Shown: positions 7,667-16,627, numbered from the stretch's first letter. The stretch: DNA of 64,000 nt from Paenibacillus herberti (GCF_002233675.1 NZ_NMUQ01000001.1:2491005-2555004); one strand, 5' to 3'. A program made the numbers and translations. Notes: a model not told the origin generated them from the sequence alone.

Positions 7667-9909
7667 TGCACATCATGCTGCGACAAGCAGCGATGGAGCT
7701 AAGATCGCTAATGTTGCTGCGCTGGACACTGCTGCTGCCCGCCGCTGCTGCAGTTTGGATGATTTTGCACACATGGAGATTGCGCCCGGAATCGTCTCAG
7801 GACGTCAACCTGTACGCTGCAGATACCCATATCATGCTGCTCATGCTCACAACAGCCATCCCACTGCTGCTCGGCGTACTCCTGATCCGGCGCGACCTGC
7901 TTCATCCTTCTGCAGAATGGCTGTTCCGGCTGCCCGTCTCGGCCGGCGGTTGGATGGCTTCCAAATGGCTGGCCGGGTTTGCTTACATGACTCTTTACAC
8001 AGCAGCAGTCAGCGCCGCTTATGCCGCTTCCGCTCTTCGCCACGGCGTGCCCCTCTATTCAATCTGGCGGCAGATCGGCCTGTATGCGCTAATGTACGAG
8101 CAAGCTTTTGCCCTGTCGCTGGCGCTCGGCTTATTTCTGGGTGTACTGCTGCCGCTCCGTTTCTCGCTGCCGGCCGCGTTCTGCGCCTGGGTGTTCGGCT
8201 CCTTATTTCTGCAAACCTATATTCGGCCGGTTTATGAACTAGGTTGGTTGAAGGCGTTTTACTTGCAGCCGCTGTTCAACAATAGTCTTATAGGTAACGA
8301 GGCCTGGTCCTTTATTTTGGCCAAAGGTGAACTGCTGCGCATCCTTCTATTCGGTGCTATATTCGCGATATTCCTGCTGACAGCAGGAGCCGCCTTGCTT
8401 GGACGCAGCAAACCGCCGCTAAATCGGCGGCGTCCATGGCTGCTGACGCTGGCAGCGCTGCTTGCAGCAACAGCGGCTTTCCTGCCTTTCTCCTCGCTCA
8501 ACATGGAGAGAAATGAGCATCGTCAACAGCTGGAAGCAGCGGCTGCCAAGCCTGGCGAGCTGCAGGAACCAGCTCCCTACCGTTTCCAACTGGACCGAAT
8601 GAAGTTACAGGTGGATTCGTTGCCGGAGCAAACTGGATTCGAAGCTCTGGCTACCTTGGACATCCCTACCGTCCACGGCAAACTGCTTCCCGCTGAAGGA
8701 AACGTCCTTCTTTATCGCAAAGAAAATACCGTCTCACTATTACTTTATCCTTCGCTCGAGGTGCGCTCGGTGGAGCTGAATGGCGTGCCAATTACCTGGG
8801 AACGCCAAGGTGATAGGATCCAATTTTCCGAAGATCTGCTCAATCACTATCAGTACACACAGACAGTAGAGATCACCTATAACGGCCAGCTGGACGAATG
8901 GCTGAGCGGAGCGGGCGGCAGTGAAAGCTATCTCGCATTCACACGCAAAAACGCCCTTTATCTGCCCGCATCACTAGGCTGGTACCCGCTGCCGGGCGGC
9001 GATACGCTGCTTGCACTGGGCGAAGATCAGCATCTGCTAGATCGACCTGCATCCAATATTACGCCGAATACGGAGTACGAGGTCGTTCTGTCTGGCTTCG
9101 ATACGCAATTGTTCGGGACGATTCAAAATGAAGAAATATCATCAGCATCTACTCGCTTCCAGGGCGTCTCGGATAGCGGTTTAACGGTAGTGGGCGGCCG
9201 GTTCCAACGCATCAAGCTCCCGAGCGAGCCGATCGAGATCGTGACAACTCCGGGCAATGCCGATGAGGCCAATGAATTTCTGAAGCGTTTTGCAGAACGC
9301 CGCAGGGGTCTGGAGACACTGACCGGAACACCACTGAACTCCGTTCGGCAGATTTTCTTTTTCCCGATGCATCTGATTGGAACTCCAATGGCGACACCAT
9401 CTATCACCCGTTCCTGGTATGCCGAGAACGACACTTTGTTCATTCCGCAGACGGAACATCGTAATCTTGATAGCTACGCTGAAGATGCGCTGAGCACATT
9501 ACTCTTATTCGGAGATACCGGTCGTGGAGCTGAAAATGCCCGTAAAGAAGCAGTGGCAAAACCATCCGTTGCCTTGGAGATCCGCTCCGCTTATGCTTAT
9601 CTGTATAATAAAGAGAGCGGGGATAAGGACCCATACCGGCTCCAAGCCGATGAAACGCCGGAATGGAAGGCGATCCAGACGCTAATTGACGCGGCTTATG
9701 CCCGTGGCCATGCTGGCCTAATTCATGAAGTGTTAGCAGGCTTCCGCAAGTCCGGACTGACATTGCCGGAGCCGCCGCGCAACGCAGCCGGAGAGTGGCT
9801 TGCCGCGGATGCTGTTCCTTATATAACAATCGACGATTTCATGAGAGAATGGCGCAAATTAATGCCGGATGATAAGCTGCCAGCGATGCCCCAAGACGAA
9901 GGAGGTTAA
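7666..9909 (+). CDS. ABC-2 type permease fused to M1-peptidase-like domain
   Basis: The 747-residue product starts MHIMLRQAAMELRSLMLLRW. Residues 1-280 hold about six or seven membrane segments of ABC-2 type. Residues about 300-440 look like the beta-sandwich N-terminal domain of M1 aminopeptidases (a run ending in YTQTVEITYNG), and residues 450-745 continue like the M1 catalytic region. The place expected for HEXXH reads TEHRNLDSYAEDALSTLL, so the zinc-binding motif is missing and the domain is probably not a peptidase. Permease-M1 fusions are known in several phyla. The start is fixed by the TGATG overlap with the ATPase. Role inferred: export or sensing at the cell surface. Confidence 0.7.
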   Translation: MHIMLRQAAMELRSLMLLRWTLLLPAAAAVWMILHTWRLRPESSQDVNLYAADTHIMLLMLTTAIPLLLGVLLIRRDLLHPSAEWLFRLPVSAGGWMASKWLAGFAYMTLYTAAVSAAYAASALRHGVPLYSIWRQIGLYALMYEQAFALSLALGLFLGVLLPLRFSLPAAFCAWVFGSLFLQTYIRPVYELGWLKAFYLQPLFNNSLIGNEAWSFILAKGELLRILLFGAIFAIFLLTAGAALLGRSKPPLNRRRPWLLTLAALLAATAAFLPFSSLNMERNEHRQQLEAAAAKPGELQEPAPYRFQLDRMKLQVDSLPEQTGFEALATLDIPTVHGKLLPAEGNVLLYRKENTVSLLLYPSLEVRSVELNGVPITWERQGDRIQFSEDLLNHYQYTQTVEITYNGQLDEWLSGAGGSESYLAFTRKNALYLPASLGWYPLPGGDTLLALGEDQHLLDRPASNITPNTEYEVVLSGFDTQLFGTIQNEEISSASTRFQGVSDSGLTVVGGRFQRIKLPSEPIEIVTTPGNADEANEFLKRFAERRRGLETLTGTPLNSVRQIFFFPMHLIGTPMATPSITRSWYAENDTLFIPQTEHRNLDSYAEDALSTLLLFGDTGRGAENARKEAVAKPSVALEIRSAYAYLYNKESGDKDPYRLQADETPEWKAIQTLIDAAYARGHAGLIHEVLAGFRKSGLTLPEPPRNAAGEWLAADAVPYITIDDFMREWRKLMPDDKLPAMPQDEGG

Positions 9910-9913
9910 TACC

Positions 9914-10504
9914 GTGACGGATGAAGAATTGGTCCAGGGAATGATGAACGGCGATCAGGCCTGTTTTGAAGCGCTTGTTCACCGCTATCATGCCCCTTTG
10001 TCAGGGTTCCTGCAGCGCCAGTTAAAGGATCCCGGACGAGCGGAGGATATCGTGCAGGAAACATTCCTCAAGCTGATCCGCCAGCTCAAAGATAAACGTA
10101 ATCCCGATAACGTCCAGGCTTGGCTGTATCGGGTTGCCATGAATCAGTGCCGTGACTATTGGAAAAGTTCCGGTTATCAGACCGACCGCAACCGCTTTGG
10201 CGAGCCGCCGGAGCGTAAGGACGAACGGACTTCCGTTGTGGAGCTGGCCGAGCGCCAGGAGACACGCCGCGAAATCCGGCAGACGCTCGACGAGCTCCCT
10301 AAGGTGCAGCGAGAGGTTGTGCTGCTCCGCTTTTATCAGGATCTCAAGCTGCAAGACATCGCTGATGTGCTCCAATTACCACTTGGTTCGGTAAAGACGC
10401 ATCTGTACAAAGCGCTCCGCCGACTCAAGTCCAAGCTGAGCAAGGATCAGGAAGTTCCACTACCCGCGAGAGGAGGCAAAAAAGATGGAATTGCCGAACG
10501 ATAA
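9914..10504 (+). CDS. ECF-type RNA polymerase sigma factor
   Basis: The 196-residue protein has sigma region 2 (residues about 10-80, with DPGRAEDIVQETFLKLIRQL and AWLYRVAMNQCRDYW) and region 4 (about 115-170, LDELPKVQREVVLLRFYQDL then IADVLQLPLGSVKTHLYKAL). It directs RNA polymerase to a small set of promoters. GTG 9914 is chosen because AAGGAGG lies eight bases upstream; the alternative upstream codon lies within the permease gene. It is inside the ABC operon, and its 3' end overlaps the next membrane protein gene by 20 bases. That membrane protein may act as its anti-sigma factor, but no anti-sigma signature is visible. Confidence 0.92.
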   Translation: MTDEELVQGMMNGDQACFEALVHRYHAPLSGFLQRQLKDPGRAEDIVQETFLKLIRQLKDKRNPDNVQAWLYRVAMNQCRDYWKSSGYQTDRNRFGEPPERKDERTSVVELAERQETRREIRQTLDELPKVQREVVLLRFYQDLKLQDIADVLQLPLGSVKTHLYKALRRLKSKLSKDQEVPLPARGGKKDGIAER

Positions 10505-11330
10505 AGAATTGAAACAGCTGGAAGACGAGCTTCGCGCTCCCCTGGCATCCATACAAGTGTTTCCCGTTAAAGCGGCCGACACAGTACGCTTGCTCGCTGC
10601 TCTACAGCCAGCCTTCGAAGGGTTGCGGCCGGAACTGGCGGGAAGCGGTATACCCGACTGGATGAAGGACAATCAGACTGGCTCCAAGCACCCAACATTG
10701 CTTAAGCTGCTTCGTACGCAGCTTGGGGCTTACTCCCGGGCCTACTGGCTGGCTAGCCTCGGCGTTTTTTTGATGCTGATGTACATTTTGCCTTACGGCT
10801 CGGGGGAAGAAGGCTCCTCCATGCTCAGCGAGGTAAGCGGCAAGCTGTCGCTTTTCCTGCCGATGATGTTCCTCTCTGGTCTGTTATATAGCTTCCGCAG
10901 CTGGAACCGGGAAATGCGTACGATCGAAAGTATCACCCCCTATCCGCCTGCGCTGCTATTAATGGCCCGGGTCATGATTGTCGGCGGCCTCAACGTGCTG
11001 TTTGGTCTGGCAGCTTCGCTGTATATGGCCTCACGGCTCGAGCAGTTCCCGGTGTTGCCGTTTATCCTGCAATGGATGTCGCTCATTCTGCTCATTGCTG
11101 GCGGAGCCGCATATGTCATGCTTAGAGCAGGTGTCAAAAGCTCCTTCGTCGTCGGTTCTCTGTTCTGGATGGGCTGGAATGTAATGGAATATGTACTGCG
11201 CATGCCGGAAAACGGTAGCTCCGCGCCGGAAGCAATTCGCACCGCGATTTACTGGCTCTGCCTTGGCGCCGGCATCATGATGACCTGGATGGCCTACCGC
11301 CGCAGCCTTGTGATCAAACGCGTCGTATAG
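10485..11330 (+). CDS. Integral membrane protein, possible sigma partner
   Basis: The 281-residue product starts within the sigma gene behind AGAGGAGG. Residues 1-75 are soluble and charged (MELPNDKELKQLEDELRAPL), followed by about six membrane segments between residues 85 and 270. The layout, a cytoplasmic head with a membrane anchor translated together with an ECF sigma factor, is that of an anti-sigma factor, but I see no zinc-finger motif (HXXXCXXC). It could equally be the membrane subunit for the following ATPase. Both readings are inference from position. Confidence 0.6.
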   Translation: MELPNDKELKQLEDELRAPLASIQVFPVKAADTVRLLAALQPAFEGLRPELAGSGIPDWMKDNQTGSKHPTLLKLLRTQLGAYSRAYWLASLGVFLMLMYILPYGSGEEGSSMLSEVSGKLSLFLPMMFLSGLLYSFRSWNREMRTIESITPYPPALLLMARVMIVGGLNVLFGLAASLYMASRLEQFPVLPFILQWMSLILLIAGGAAYVMLRAGVKSSFVVGSLFWMGWNVMEYVLRMPENGSSAPEAIRTAIYWLCLGAGIMMTWMAYRRSLVIKRVV

Positions 11331-11342
11331 GGGGCTGCAAGT

Positions 11343-12194
11343 ATGATCGAGCTTAGCGGAGTTCGCTGGGAACGGCGTGCTGGCGTATTCACGCTGGATG
11401 TTCCCCGTCTGCTGCTGCGCGAGGGCATCACGGTGATGGCCGGTGCGAATGGTTCTGGTAAATCCTCGCTGCTACAGCTGCTCGCAACAGCAGAATTCCC
11501 GGATCAAGGCGGTATCCGTTACGGCACTATGAGCGGCGACCGCGATCTGGCAGCGATTCGGGCTTCAATCGGCTATGTGCCGACTGGGCTTGAACTGTAC
11601 GAGGATATGAAAACGGAAAGGCTGCTGCGCTACCTATCCGAACTGAAAGGCGAGGCCGGAAAAACCGAGACGGATCGTGTCATAACGCTATTCCAACTTG
11701 AGCCGTACCGGCGGCGAGCAATCAAAACGCTGCCTCAAGGCGTCCGTCAGCGCATCGCCTTGGCTCAGTCCGTTATCGGCTCACCTGACTATCTCTTTTT
11801 GGACGAGCCGCTCAACGCGCTGGACTCCATCGAAAGGCTGCGGCTCATCCGCTTCCTGGCCTCCTATGCCCGTGGACGCTCCGTCGTTGTTTCTACCCAT
11901 GAGCTGAATGAATGGGAAGCATGGGCCACCCGCATCCTGTGGCTGGACGAAGGCAAACCGCTGTTCCATGGTACGCCCCAGTATTGGACAGCAGGGCTGC
12001 CCAATACGGTCTGGGCCGGAGCCGTAACCCATGAGCGGTACTTGGAGCTTCCTCCCGAGACGCTGCTCCAGGTTCGGCCGGAGCAGGAGCTTTGGAGTGT
12101 GCGGCTGCTGGCCGAGAGCAGTCCCGGACGGGAATTCTCCCGTCAGGAGGCCACTCTCGAGGATGCTTACTTTATCCGCTCCCGGGCTAAATAG
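11343..12194 (+). CDS. ABC transporter ATP-binding protein
   Basis: This 283-residue ATPase has Walker A GANGSGKSS near residue 36, a signature-like LPQGVRQRIALAQS, Walker B YLFLDEPLNALD and H-loop STHEL. It closes the operon, 12 bp after the membrane protein gene, with GGGGGC as binding site, and is followed by a strong terminator. It is distinct in sequence from the first ATPase of the operon and probably pairs with the preceding membrane protein. Its C-terminal 70 residues are divergent. Confidence 0.85.
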   Translation: MIELSGVRWERRAGVFTLDVPRLLLREGITVMAGANGSGKSSLLQLLATAEFPDQGGIRYGTMSGDRDLAAIRASIGYVPTGLELYEDMKTERLLRYLSELKGEAGKTETDRVITLFQLEPYRRRAIKTLPQGVRQRIALAQSVIGSPDYLFLDEPLNALDSIERLRLIRFLASYARGRSVVVSTHELNEWEAWATRILWLDEGKPLFHGTPQYWTAGLPNTVWAGAVTHERYLELPPETLLQVRPEQELWSVRLLAESSPGREFSRQEATLEDAYFIRSRAK

Positions 12195-12275
12195 AAGTCG
12201 TTCGTTTTGGGTAATATGAAGCGGTTGATGAACTTCTCCTCTCGTCACTCATTGGTTTGACATTGTAAGTTTATT

Positions 12276-12326
12276 AAGGGGCCGCCCCAAAAGTCATTGG
12301 TAGATGATGACTTAGGGCTGCCCCTT
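12276..12326 (+). terminator. Terminator of the ABC/sigma operon
   Basis: A long imperfect stem begins AAGGGGCCGCCC and ends GGGCTGCCCCTT, with an inner AAGTCAT/ATGACTT stem. It lies 80 bp after the last gene of the operon and is followed by TAATTTG. Confidence 0.75.
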
Positions 12327-12342
12327 TAATTTGTTTTGAAAT

Positions 12343-12387
12343 AGCCGAGAAGACTCCCTCTTCTATATGGGGAGGTCTTCTCGGCTT
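12343..12387. terminator. Second hairpin after the ABC/sigma operon
   Basis: GCCGAGAAGACTCCC pairs with GGGGAGGTCTTCTCGGC around a 12-nt loop. There is no clear U-tract on either strand, so it may be a back-up terminator or a structural repeat. Confidence 0.45.
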
Positions 12388-12485
12388 AGATCGCAAGTAC
12401 AATATAGGCTGATGGCGCTGAGTTGGTTTTGAAGCTGAAGCTCTTTGAGCTTTGTTCGTGTACATGAACTTGAGCACCCTCATGC

Positions 12486-12670
12486 GTAACGAAACTCAGA
12501 AGCCTTATTTCAGCAAAATGAGGGGGTTTCGAGACGTAACGGAACTGAGAGACGTTATTCAGGGAGTCGTGTGGTAAAATCAACCTTTTTGACTCAAATA
12601 ACGCCGCTCAGTTTCGTTAGCCATTTCATTTGCTGTTTTGAGGGGGTATAGGCTCTCTCAGTTCCGTTAG
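12486..12670. repeat. Intergenic repeat element with four inverted and direct copies
   Basis: Four versions of a word like TAACGGAACTGAGAGACGTT occur: forward at about 12486-12510 and 12536-12560, reverse at about 12597-12620 and 12650-12670. Two forward copies face two reverse copies, so the whole can fold on itself. I associate such words with dispersed repeats in Paenibacillus genomes. Confidence 0.65.
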
Positions 12671-12739
12671 GATGTGCAAGAACAAGCCGGGTGCTTCGAG
12701 CTTAACTTTCCTCTGCCAGATGCATCGGAATTTTAACGG

Positions 12740-13210
12740 TTATCCGTTCAACACCAATTCCATTGCTGAATTTCTAAGTATAAATCCTCTTTTTTCATAA
12801 ACTGATTTCCCATCTGCAGAAGCGTTTAAAATTATACGACCGACATTATTGCTTTTTGCAAATTCAATACAATTATCCATTAAAGCCGTCGCGATTCCCT
12901 TTCCCCTATAATTAGGAATAGTGTAGACATTCGTTATGTAAGCATCAATTCCTAAGAGATTATGTAAATATGGTGGGCGCATGATTAAAATTAATCCGCA
13001 TGTTCCAATTATTTTCCCTTGGGATTCTGCAACAAATGAGATGTACTCTCCATTATTCAAATGTTTTTCATAATACATCTTGTTAGCATTTCTGATCTTA
13101 TCCATCTCCTCCTTATTTTTTATATTTCCTACTTCTTGAAGTAGTTCAATTCGAAGTTCAAGAAGATTTTCTAAATCAGAATGTTTCGCACGTCTTATTT
13201 TAAACTCCAT
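12740..13210 (-). CDS. GNAT family N-acetyltransferase
   Basis: The 156-residue product begins MEFKIRRAKHSDLENLLELR and carries the acetyl-CoA binding motif V-x-x-x-x-Q/R-x-x-G-x-G/A as YTIPNYRGKGIATALM near residue 105, then ASADGKSVYEKRGF near the end. Such enzymes move an acetyl group from acetyl-CoA to an amine; the substrate is not predictable. ATG 13210 follows AGAGGAG; a longer frame upstream is less likely. The gene is clearly richer in A and T than the operon before it, which suggests a different origin. Confidence 0.85.
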   Translation of the reverse strand: MEFKIRRAKHSDLENLLELRIELLQEVGNIKNKEEMDKIRNANKMYYEKHLNNGEYISFVAESQGKIIGTCGLILIMRPPYLHNLLGIDAYITNVYTIPNYRGKGIATALMDNCIEFAKSNNVGRIILNASADGKSVYEKRGFILRNSAMELVLNG

Positions 13211-13554
13211 ATAATGCAACGCTCCTCTCTTGAAAAATGTATTAGCCATATGCCAGACTCTGTCCACATTAATACTTCATAGAAATTCGAATTAGCATAA
13301 TCCGTCCTAACGTGTGTGTAATAAGATACTTCGTCATATCTTTAGCTGTAGAGTAGAAACTCCCTCTATTTGTAACAGCAAGCCTTAACACTTTGTTTGA
13401 AAATTAGCTTTTCCTTCCAAAGTTGCATGCAAGAATTTTTTCGACTTTCTCAATCGCTTCTGAATATCTTCAATTTCTTTGATTTTTACGTTCATAGAAT
13501 CTCAAGGTTGATATTGGCAGTCCCGTTAATTTTGAAAAATCATTTATTCTTATC
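13211..13554. other. AT-rich spacer before the first IS element
   Basis: No convincing gene is present. A 36-codon minus-strand frame at 13385-13495 (MNVKIKEIEDIQKRLRKSKK) lacks a ribosome binding site. The right end, ATTCTTATC at 13546-13554, is the left target duplication of the IS element. Confidence 0.5.
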
Positions 13555-15001
13555 CACTAGCGTTGCATAAATGTTTTCGAAACTTTCGAAATATTGAGTT
13601 ATCTCATCGTACATGCACAAAAAAATCCTTTACAATAGATATGGGAGGTAGTACCTGTCCATAATCCACTGAAAGGATTAGCGCATGGATAAGGATACCC
13701 TATTTTCTTCATTTGGTAAATGGATTGCACCCATTTTTACGAAAACGTTCACAGATCGAATCGCCGAAACTCGCCAGGATGCGTATGTTAAAAAGCTCAC
13801 GACGACTGCATATCTCAAGCTGTTTTTGCACGCTCAACTGCATCAGCGGGAGGGCCTTAGGAGCATTGCAGATGATTTGCTGAGTCAAGCCTTCCAGCAC
13901 GAACTCGGATTTGAGTCCATCTCGTCCAGCCAACTTTGCCGGAAAAACAATGGGGTCGATCCGGAGCTGCTTCGGCATGTTTTCGAGCAATTGGCCAAGA
14001 AGATCGTATCGAAATACACGGCTCTTGGAGACCGGCATGCGATCAAAATCATCGATTCTACGACGGTTTCGCTTTGTCTGCAGACGTATAAGTGGGCGCA
14101 ATTTCGCAAAACGAAAGCGGGCATCAAGCTTCATCTGCGTCTAGCTTTTGTTGGCGAAGACGACGTTCTTCCTGAATTCGCGACGATTACACCCGCCAAG
14201 AAAAATGACCGGACCCAAATGGACTCGCTCATCGATGAGGAAGGCGTCACTTATGTGTTTGACCGCGGTTACGTGGACTACAAGGCGTTTGACTCGTACA
14301 GTGAGCGCGGGATTCATTTCGTGACACGGCTGAAAAACAACGCTGTTATTGAGCCGATCGAGTCATTTGAGATCCCAACTGGCAGTTTGGTGACAATGGA
14401 CGAACGTGTACGGATCGGCTCCTCACAAAAGCGAGCCAAACATGAATTCCGCATGATTGAAACTTCCGATTCAGAGGGAAATCAGCTGATTCTCGTTACG
14501 AATCATTTTGATCGGACAAGCGATGAAATTTCGGCGATGTACCGGAGCCGTTGGGTGATAGAAACGTTCTTTAAATGGATGAAGCAGCATCTGCGAATCA
14601 AGCGGTTTTACGGAACAAGTGATCGTGCTGTGCACAACCAGATTTGGATCGGGCTGATTGCCTTTTGCCTGCTGGTGCTGGTGAAACAGGACACGAAGAC
14701 GCCACATTCTCTGCTGCAGTTAAGCCGGTGGCTAAACGTATTGTTGTGGAAACCGAGTGAGCACTGGCTGAATCGAATCCATCGTCCACCGAGTCGGAAG
14801 TCAACGGGTCGTAAACGAAGCGAATCGTCGTAATCGCAAGAGCCAGAAAACAGGTTTGTCGGAACTCATTTCTTATATACATAAATTACCAAATGGACAG
14901 GGCTACCTCTAAGGAGAGTTCGACCTTTTGGTTTTGTTGACATCGATAGTGTGTTTGAATATTCAATTTATTTTATAGTGAAGGTTTATGCAACGCTAGT
15001 G
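13555..15001 (+). mobile_element. IS4-family insertion sequence, copy 1
   Basis: The element is 1447 bp with terminal inverted repeats CACTAGCGTTGCATAAA at both ends. It is flanked by a 9-bp direct duplication, ATTCTTATC, at 13546-13554 and 15002-15010, so this copy transposed here as a unit. It contains one transposase gene. A second copy lies inverted at 18633-20079. Confidence 0.95.
13685..14833 (+). CDS. IS4-family transposase, copy 1
   Basis: The 382-residue DDE transposase has Asp124 in IIDSTTVSL, Asp193 in VFDRGYVDY and Glu293 in the YREK signature (Tyr286, Arg289, Glu293, Lys300) that marks the IS4 family. The start ATG follows GAAAGGAT. It cuts and joins the IS ends at 13555 and 15001. 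The protein is identical to that of copy 2, and the frame is intact, so the element may be active. Confidence 0.95.
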   Translation: MDKDTLFSSFGKWIAPIFTKTFTDRIAETRQDAYVKKLTTTAYLKLFLHAQLHQREGLRSIADDLLSQAFQHELGFESISSSQLCRKNNGVDPELLRHVFEQLAKKIVSKYTALGDRHAIKIIDSTTVSLCLQTYKWAQFRKTKAGIKLHLRLAFVGEDDVLPEFATITPAKKNDRTQMDSLIDEEGVTYVFDRGYVDYKAFDSYSERGIHFVTRLKNNAVIEPIESFEIPTGSLVTMDERVRIGSSQKRAKHEFRMIETSDSEGNQLILVTNHFDRTSDEISAMYRSRWVIETFFKWMKQHLRIKRFYGTSDRAVHNQIWIGLIAFCLLVLVKQDTKTPHSLLQLSRWLNVLLWKPSEHWLNRIHRPPSRKSTGRKRSESS

Positions 15002-15129
15002 ATTCTTATCATTTGGCCTCTCTTTATTCATTTGCTATAAACCTCGGTTTATAGTTCATAATGCGATTATGATAACGATCGACATAAACAATGTCAAAAA
15101 AATTTTCCGTTATCAAAGGGAGAGATTCT

Positions 15130-15768
15130 ATGTTTAACGGTATTCTGAACAACGATTTCGCCAGTATAGTCAAGGGAAGGCGTTCAGTCCGTAATTATGA
15201 TGAGAACATTAAAATATCAAAAGAAGAGATAAGCGAAATCATTTCGGAAGCCAGTCTGGCTCCGTCCTCTGCAAATATGCAGCCTTGGCGTGTACTTGTG
15301 GTTGATACGCCGGAAGGAAAAGAGAAGCTAAGACCTCTTGTGCGTTTCAATACTTTACAAAACGATACTTCATCTGCCATGTTATTAATTTTTGGTGATA
15401 CCCAGAGCTATTTATATGCTGAGGAAATTTACAATACTGCCGTGGAACAAGGAAACATGCCCGCTGAAGTACGCGATAGTCAACTCAAAACCATTCTATC
15501 CATGTTTCCAACCCTGCCAAAGGAAATGAAAGTTGAAGTTGCCAAGGTCGATAGCAGCCTCTTTGCCATGCAGTTAATGTTAGTAGCTCGTGCACACGGG
15601 TATGATACGAATCCAATGGCAGGCTTTGAAGTTGACCAGGTAGCTAAAGCATTTGATTTAGATGAAGAACGCTATGTTCCAGTAATGATTATTTCAATAG
15701 GAAAAGCCAAGGAAGAAGGATATGAATCCGTTCGATTAAGTTCTGACAAGATTATATTTTGGAGCTAA
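15130..15768 (+). CDS. Nitroreductase family protein
   Basis: The 212-residue product begins MFNGILNNDFASIVKGRRSV and has the flavin-binding nitroreductase motifs GRRSVRNYDE near residue 16 and LAPSSANMQPWRVLVV near residue 45, with ARAHGYDTNPMAGF in the C-terminal half. Enzymes of this family use FMN and NAD(P)H to reduce nitro groups or quinones in the cytoplasm. ATG 15130 follows GGGAGA; a longer frame begins upstream without a binding site. The promoter region is only about 110 bp from the right end of the IS element, which could affect its expression. Confidence 0.85.
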   Translation: MFNGILNNDFASIVKGRRSVRNYDENIKISKEEISEIISEASLAPSSANMQPWRVLVVDTPEGKEKLRPLVRFNTLQNDTSSAMLLIFGDTQSYLYAEEIYNTAVEQGNMPAEVRDSQLKTILSMFPTLPKEMKVEVAKVDSSLFAMQLMLVARAHGYDTNPMAGFEVDQVAKAFDLDEERYVPVMIISIGKAKEEGYESVRLSSDKIIFWS

Positions 15769-16036
15769 CCGTTTATTCGTAAGGTATAGCACAGTTGCTT
15801 AATACAGGGACCAATAGTTTATTAAAAACAGTGGCAGCCCAGGGCTTTATTTCCCGTCCACAGCTGCCGCATCTTCTTTCATGGGGATTATTTTAATACC
15901 TTCATCCAAGTCTATTATTATGCCTATGTCCGGCAAGATGTCTTTCCTAACTTACAGCAGGAATTGCCGAAAAACTTGCCGTTACTTATGATAAGGTTCA
16001 CCGTATCGCCGTAACAGCGAGAAACAGATCATTTAG
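15769..16036. other. Spacer after the nitroreductase gene
   Basis: No intact gene. A minus-strand run ending near 15855 (IIIDLDEGIKIIPMKEDAAA) reads like the end of a protein but is closed by an upstream stop, so it may be a gene remnant. The words ACTTATGATAAGGTTC at 15984-15999 recur in slightly changed form at 20126-20141. Confidence 0.4.
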
Positions 16037-16165
16037 TCCGAATAGGCTATGGTAGACCTAAGCATATTTGATCGTTCGGTCCGGATATGCTATGGTAGAC
16101 CTAAGCATATTTGACCGTTCGGTCCGAATAAACTATGGTAGGTCCATACTTTTTCGTAAAGAGGT
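16037..16165. promoter_or_regulatory. 43-bp tandem repeat, probable operator array
   Basis: Three units start at 16037, 16080 and 16123, the last degenerate. Each of the first two ends in an inverted repeat of the form GACCG-TT-CGGTC (the first with ATCG) and also holds CTATGGTAGACC. They lie directly upstream of the SnoaL-like and NmrA-like genes, whose promoter is expected here. The TetR gene downstream is a candidate binder. Confidence 0.6.
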
Positions 16166-16195
16166 CTATTCCACCAAAGAAAGCGAGGCATCTGA

Positions 16196-16591
16196 ATGAG
16201 TACCATTTCCTCCGAAAAGGCCGTACATATCATGAGTCTTTTCACAATCAGTTTTATTCGTAAAGATTATGATTCAATGCTCGATTTGTTTGATGAAGAT
16301 GTAATTTTTGAATTTCCTTATGCCCCTCAACCGTATCCAAAACAATTGGTAGGCAAAGCGGCGCTGAAGCAGCACCTTGACATGTTGGAAGACATGCTTG
16401 AGATTACTTCTTTTACGACACCGATCGTTCATGTGTCGGCCGATACCCCGGTGTTCATTGCACAGTTTGAAGGAAGCGGCACCGTACTGGCGGAAGGTAT
16501 GCCTTATGAACAACAATACATTTCTGTAGTAGAAGTTAAAGACGACAAGATTATAAGGTATCAAGACTACTGGAACCCGTTAGCGCTTTGA
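16196..16591 (+). CDS. SnoaL/NTF2-like protein
   Basis: The 131-residue product has the small alpha-beta cone fold pattern of SnoaL-like proteins: LFTISFIRKDYDSMLDLFDE near residue 20, VGKAALKQHL, and a C-terminal strand series ending ISVVEVKDDKIIRYQDYWNP. Members are isomerases, hydrolases or binding proteins; the catalytic residues vary, so the activity is unknown. It begins 31 bp after the operator-like repeats and is followed 36 bp later by an NAD(P)-binding reductase, with which it probably forms an operon. Confidence 0.8.
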   Translation: MSTISSEKAVHIMSLFTISFIRKDYDSMLDLFDEDVIFEFPYAPQPYPKQLVGKAALKQHLDMLEDMLEITSFTTPIVHVSADTPVFIAQFEGSGTVLAEGMPYEQQYISVVEVKDDKIIRYQDYWNPLAL

Positions 16592-16627
16592 TGTAAAGAT
16601 TTGATCAATGATAAAGGAGCTGCTCTC

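Noticed and set aside
13385-13495. 36-codon minus-strand gene (MNVKIKEIEDIQKRL)
   Set aside because: The composition is plausible, but there is no ribosome binding site and the region is AT-rich and short.
15755-15900. End of a broken minus-strand gene (IIIDLDEGIKIIPMKED)
   Set aside because: It reads like protein but is only about 30 codons long, with a stop just upstream and no family match I can name.
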